Shown: in pieces, positions 61,401-64,000 of the stretch
Layout of the letters: the number at the start of each line of letters is the position of its first letter
Position numbering within the stretch: the stretch's first letter is position 1
Assembly (NCBI RefSeq): GCF_035556095.1
Contig: NZ_DATMFT010000029.1
Coordinates: forward strand, 183,013-247,012
Direction: 5' to 3'
Length of the DNA stretch: 64,000 nucleotides
From: Parapedobacter sp035556095
Lineage (GTDB): Bacteria > Bacteroidota > Bacteroidia > Sphingobacteriales > Sphingobacteriaceae
Program-made: the position numbers and the translations under genes
The notes under the pieces: model-generated
The model's database searches: none
Told to the model about the DNA's origin: nothing
The model's input: the letters and a program-made list of their open reading frames with translations, nothing else

Positions 61401-64000
61401 CGGGTATGGCGGGGGCGGGTATCCGGTCATATCCAACGATAACCTCACTGCCCGGACGATACTGGATGGTTTTATTATCCAGGGAGGCGACACAGATCGG
61501 GGCGGCGGAATTTATAATTGGAACGCATCACCCACGCTTAGGAATTTGTGGATTAAGGATAACTTGGCTACCTGGGGTGGCGGAATCTACAACACGGACG
61601 CATCCTCGCCTGAAATTACGGATGTGGAAATCAGCGATAATACCGTTGAATATTCGGGTGGTGGAATGCTCAATGGTGAAGGTTCCAGCCCGATACTTAC
61701 CCGGGTCGTTATCCGGGATAATACCGTGACCAGCCCGCCGATGTATGGAGGAGCGGCGGGTGGCGGCGCAATTTTCCATGCCGGCGACGGGACACTGAAA
61801 CTGACCGAGGTAACTGTCACCAACAACACATCGAATAGCGACGGCGGAGGAATTTATTTGGCCGACGAATCGCCAGCGTTGTACCTGGAAAATTGCCATA
61901 TCTTGGGAAATACCGCTCAGCGAGACGGAGGCGGGCTTTATTTGCACCAAGCCAGCACAGCCGCAACCCTAGTCAATACGGTTATCGGGGATAACCAAGC
62001 ACTGCGAGGCGGCGGTATCTACAATGACGGCAACTTGATTCTCCTTAATGCGACGCTAGGCGCCAACAAAGCGACCAATGGCGGTGGCTTGTACCACGCG
62101 CGCGAAGCGGCAGCGGCGGAAATTGGAAATAGCATTGTTAGCGGTAATTACAAAGCTGATGGGGTAACCGCAGACAATGTGTATAACCCTGGAGCAGGGG
62201 AATCTACGCGCAAATACACGAACAGTTTGATCACCGGGAGCGGCGGTAGCGGGTCGGGGACATGGAACGAAACCTATGGTGCCGACGGTGGTGGCAACGT
62301 GGAAGGGGATGCAGACTTTGTGAGTACGGACAGGACATCCGTAGATTACCTCTGGCTCAGCGCTTGCAGCCCGGCGCTTGATAGCGGAAGCGACGAGCTT
62401 TACGAAAATGGTGACCATAATTTAGCGCTCGATTCGGATGCAGCAGGTAACCCGCGATTGTATGGCGGTAGCATTGATATGGGCGCATTCGAACGACAGC
62501 TACCACCGAGCAATACAGTGGCTGTTCCTACTGCCGGCACATATGGAATCGGACAGACACTCACCTTTGAAGTGACTTTTAGTGCACCGGCTTCCGTAAC
62601 CGGAACACCGTATATCCCACTCATCGTGGGCGGGCAAAACCGAAAAGCTAGCTTTGGATCCGGTTCGGAGTCCAACACACTGACATTCCAGTATCAGGTA
62701 GCGGAAGGGGATGAAGACACCGAAGGCATCGAAATGGGAGCTGATATCGTATTAGATGGCGGGGAAATACGGTACACTGACAGCGGAGAAGAAGCCGACC
62801 TCTCGCTTTGCGGCGACGCGGAAGAAGGAACACGGATAGATGGAATCAAACCGGAATTGAACGGGATTTCCATCGCTTCCAACAATACGATGGACGATGC
62901 TTTGGCCAAGCCCGGCGACGAAATCACGTTGACGTTCAGCGCCGACGAAGCTGTCGGTTTGCCCACGGTCTCCATTGCAGGAAATACGGCGACAGTCAGC
63001 GCGCTGGATGATGATGACGAGGTACCCAACAGTTGGCAAGCGACTTATACCATGACCGCCGATGATGAAGAAGGGGCCATTGCTTTTACCATCAAATTTG
63101 AAGATAAGGCGGGTAACGGGGGCGAAATTGTTGCGGCGGCAACGGATGAAAGCACGGTAACCTTTGATAAAACCCCACCCCAAACACCGTCGTTGCTGGT
63201 TATTGAACGCGGGGACGGAAAGCTGGTCCTTAGCTGGGATGCCAATACGGAACCAGACTTTGCGCTATACCGGCTTTACATGGGTACGACTGCAGATGAC
63301 TTAAGCGAAACCGTAGCGATCACAGATATAGCCACCACCAGCTACGCGCATGACGATTTAGATAACGGCACGGAATATCATTACCGCATCGCGGCGGTCG
63401 ATCAAGCGGGAAATGAAAGCGAATGGAGTGACATTTTAAGTGAAATACCGATGGCGTCCCAGACCATTTCCTTCGACGTGTTGGACGATAAGGTTTATGG
63501 TGATGAGCCTTTCGCATTATCAGCTACCGCCACATCCGGGCTAGCGGTGCAGTTTGAAAGTAGTGATAATAGGGTTGCATCGATTGGTGACGACGGTGTG
63601 ACCGTAACTATTCGAAGCGCAGGAACGGTTACCATCACGGCTAATCAGCCCGGGAATACAGCGTTTGAACCGGCGACAGCGGTACCACAAGAACTGGTGA
63701 TTGCAAAAGCCACACCGGTAATCACCTGGGCCAGCCCTGCGGCCATCACCCATGGCACGGCCTTAGACGATACGCAACTGAACGCGGAAGCTGACGTTGA
63801 TGGGCAATTGATCTATACCCCTGTGGCGGGCACGGTGCTGGAAGCTGGCACCGGCCACTCGCTTACAGTGACGTTCACACCCGAAGATACAGACAACTAC
63901 GAATCGGTCGCTGCCGAAGCGACGATTGACGTACTTAAGGCCACGCCGTTGATCACGTGGCCCGACCCCGCCGCCATCACCTACGGCACGGCCCTGGGCG
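55447..64000 (+). CDS. Giant secreted multidomain adhesin-like protein (5' part, runs off window)
   Basis: The frame is open for 2,851 codons without a stop and continues beyond the window. A signal peptide follows either ATG 55447 or ATG 55504 (MKWIAGFIGLLLLISGNVLG; the latter has AGGGA upstream). Domains in order: GEVED (about residues 45-197, FIDWNQNGHLDNLGE, ending GQAEDYTLVV); alternating FN3 and cleaved-adhesin/choice-of-anchor J units to about 1530 (each FN3 has YYFWVRA-like ends; adhesin units open with PW-x-E-x-F); two right-handed beta-helix regions (about 1533-1890 and 1894-2354, repeated GGGIYN and VWVAAG); bacterial Ig-like units; an FN3 near 2578-2665; then MBG-type repeats of 77 residues (KATPVITW, KATPLITW). 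Such proteins are type IX secretion substrates with a CTD at the end, which is not visible here. Confidence 0.92.
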   Translation, partial: MKKENLPHHLDYFSLLPREMKWIAGFIGLLLLISGNVLGQPFPYPYPMVNFTNTIEPITRVSVGSIDNRTDGHTYGVPGLEDFTHLSTNVQPGETISIDLEGNTDGEWTNYFTVFIDWNQNGHLDNLGEIYEIGSIRNSTGNDNKRATGDILVPLGALEGYTRMRVIKNYNSSPSDPGGTYSYGQAEDYTLVVGAPSACQRPNGFSVVDISPSSVNLSWVGDGGTFEIKWGAAGFDVDNEGLLVTDITATTQRISGLTAGTSYHAYVRRNCDTEGYSDWVGPVVCLPGYYYTAGDIPTRYNYSPGVGSDFCAPEPTLTIEVPIGYQLSGLTVKYDMIARNSAWKSEQASILYSTTLGVGEESVTFGTDESAGMQSYSRSVSFADGATGDVTFALRTWRTWDGGEGSGPCNTYYNYVPSGSWQLIPEFEPLPSCLFTSGLVVGSISRYGATVSWEAAGLSTEAYEYYYATTNTPPDAATRPSGEAKNTFVDLSDLDMGTTYYVWVRANCGDGDYSNWVGTSFTTSAPWSERFDTAYYYALPAGWRSPSEDWTVDRRESLLDAESYFVNTYFSNGESRFMITNTIGPVETGDVFTFIYRNAYYNLPYAAAPAGSFEVTVAVSTDGGETFHEEDRIITDGARGWQPFMLNMNAYAGEAVQLRIGVEAIGEIYSYYFGLDNFYVGPPQCPQPLNPSVSAVTPTSAVISWSEPLNIPEGGYQYYYADSATPPTAATDVSGTAVSTSASLSDLSPGERYYFWVRAVCGEGIYGAWSIAGTFGTELELSSPWAEDFDASTAAPPGWETAHWQVNAGSDILNSEGNIVYSSLSNSAGNWNKTLTTPNIRVEAGDVLSFLYATKDNFSSGNPAEGRFTVSISEDYGAHYTDVETVTLNSTVTWRMFSYALDDYEGKRVKVRIVAEYRSWSYQVGFDQFRMGPLAECPILNTVSATTVGYTGAMVEWEDTGTDYEYYLVDSNTPPNVYTGSYERTSDTQVHFDDLEESKTYYFWIRAYCDDDSHGEWGPLAMFTTPTRVSTPWTEDFPTEGAPQGWEITGWQVGMNPYFSELDGNAIYKELYYNFDVGQRTFTTLHVGEVQPDDQLSFRYQLTTYINTPPEAGSGNFTVAIATDIGGPYTDIETVENNGIGGWQEFSYPLDDYVGETIQVRIVATWSVGTYLIAFDDFSVGSGTDCATLTGLVASDITANSATLAWNEPAVVPAGYDYYLATDETIPDAAAEPSGSISLPEVELTDLAPGQTYYWWVRAVCAEDAPGAWSAQQSFTTVQVTPTPWLEGFSSAATPADWEINGWYIGNHDDIDGGAGYLLYYNLYSSDPSAQFTTSDVGIIQTGDELSFRFKLVNYYTSESAPGLETGEFTVKISTDFGEHYETLETVPNDGTTGWRYLRLDLSDYVGEAIRIQVDAAQEGEADYYLAFDDFYVGPPPSCPPVVGIAISEQTTISARISWDEPDDIPANGYSYYISTSSTAPTESTVGHGTEQPVVVLVDLIPATTYYVWVRAECADDDSGSWGASASFTTGRIYYVREGASGTGDSWADASGVLQEVIDVASPGSEVWVAAGTYRPETDTGMPPRGFELKSGVGVYGGFPADGGDWTQRDWRENQTVLKRHLTEELPIVSSYGVDITAVLDGFIITEGNASRGGGVRNSNASPTFSNLQIRGNHATWGGGVYNSDGSAPRFINVAITHNESSYAGAGMSNMDTDNPIILTNVVLSNNKTGNGYNGGAMENTDASLILTNVTIAGNTSENSAVYNDNSSVIVRNTIAWGNSNGNAPINGIRQGGAGNVVTVDYSLVEGLTTAGTRGNIEGDTNPGFLSAGAGDYRLQESSPVIDAGNDGYFAPDAEPDLSDIDVDVAGNPRFYEGSTIDLGAYEYNENQPPLPITIRYVKTVTNGGAPGNNGLDWETASSNLQAMIDASMEGDEVWVAAGDYHAVYYDRPHITFVLKEGVAVYGGFPANGGDENQRDWKANETALIGYGGGGYPVISNDNLTARTILDGFIIQGGDTDRGGGIYNWNASPTLRNLWIKDNLATWGGGIYNTDASSPEITDVEISDNTVEYSGGGMLNGEGSSPILTRVVIRDNTVTSPPMYGGAAGGGAIFHAGDGTLKLTEVTVTNNTSNSDGGGIYLADESPALYLENCHILGNTAQRDGGGLYLHQASTAATLVNTVIGDNQALRGGGIYNDGNLILLNATLGANKATNGGGLYHAREAAAAEIGNSIVSGNYKADGVTADNVYNPGAGESTRKYTNSLITGSGGSGSGTWNETYGADGGGNVEGDADFVSTDRTSVDYLWLSACSPALDSGSDELYENGDHNLALDSDAAGNPRLYGGSIDMGAFERQLPPSNTVAVPTAGTYGIGQTLTFEVTFSAPASVTGTPYIPLIVGGQNRKASFGSGSESNTLTFQYQVAEGDEDTEGIEMGADIVLDGGEIRYTDSGEEADLSLCGDAEEGTRIDGIKPELNGISIASNNTMDDALAKPGDEITLTFSADEAVGLPTVSIAGNTATVSALDDDDEVPNSWQATYTMTADDEEGAIAFTIKFEDKAGNGGEIVAAATDESTVTFDKTPPQTPSLLVIERGDGKLVLSWDANTEPDFALYRLYMGTTADDLSETVAITDIATTSYAHDDLDNGTEYHYRIAAVDQAGNESEWSDILSEIPMASQTISFDVLDDKVYGDEPFALSATATSGLAVQFESSDNRVASIGDDGVTVTIRSAGTVTITANQPGNTAFEPATAVPQELVIAKATPVITWASPAAITHGTALDDTQLNAEADVDGQLIYTPVAGTVLEAGTGHSLTVTFTPEDTDNYESVAAEATIDVLKATPLITWPDPAAITYGTALG

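Overview
The window looks like a chromosomal segment of a Bacteroidota species, most likely order Sphingobacteriales. GC is near 50 percent, and a Parapedobacter-like genus is my guess from composition and gene content, not a proven assignment. Supporting signs are the type III glutamine synthetase GlnN, a PorT-like type IX secretion protein next to ubiE, GH92/GH125/GH144-type glycosidases, LytTR regulators, a PUR/DUF3276 protein, promoters of the Bacteroidota form TTG-N18-21-TAnnTTTG, and a very large GEVED/FN3/cleaved-adhesin surface protein. Layout: 1-5.5 kb holds a partial acyl-CoA ligase, a small outer-membrane protein, an M61 peptidase, an SDR, porT and ubiE. Then come RNase P RNA (rnpB) and an NtrC-type regulator (5.5-7.5 kb). 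A methionine/nitrogen block follows (7.7-13.1 kb): hom, metY with a long leader (promoter, SAM-I riboswitch, short Cys/His-ending ORF), and glnN. 13.4-25.5 kb holds an S9 peptidase, an ABC exporter pair, a serine hydrolase, a LiaF-like/LytS-like/LytTR operon, a PUR protein and a YpfJ-type metallopeptidase. 25.5-28.3 kb has a LuxE-like enzyme, a TonB-receptor relic, a DUF5808 protein and fabG. 28.4-38.4 kb is a carbohydrate island: a GH92 mannosidase, an AraC regulator, and a seven-gene operon that reconstructs a non-phosphorylative (oxidative) deoxyhexose pathway, best read as L-fucose to pyruvate plus lactate. 38.4-50.5 kb mixes accA, small lipoproteins, a gene-poor 1 kb with relics, a GH144-like enzyme, an OmpA lipoprotein, murI, GH125, a RemB/Wzi-like barrel, aroQ and an MFS exporter. 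50.5-64 kb contains two tandem TPR histidine kinases, one LytTR regulator and the first 2,851 codons of a giant secreted repeat protein that runs off the window. The most unusual observation is non-coding. Four intergenic gaps between co-directional genes are filled, almost from stop codon to start codon, by degenerate 7-bp tandem repeats (AGACNNN-like in three, AGGAGCA/AAGAGCA-like in one), sometimes embedding the stop or start codon itself. Other items worth checking are the SAM riboswitch followed by a Cys/His-ending ORF before metY, operator-like palindromes shared by the GH92 and fucose promoters, several predicted leaderless or very short-leader mRNAs, and the duplicated-kinase module placed before the giant adhesin.
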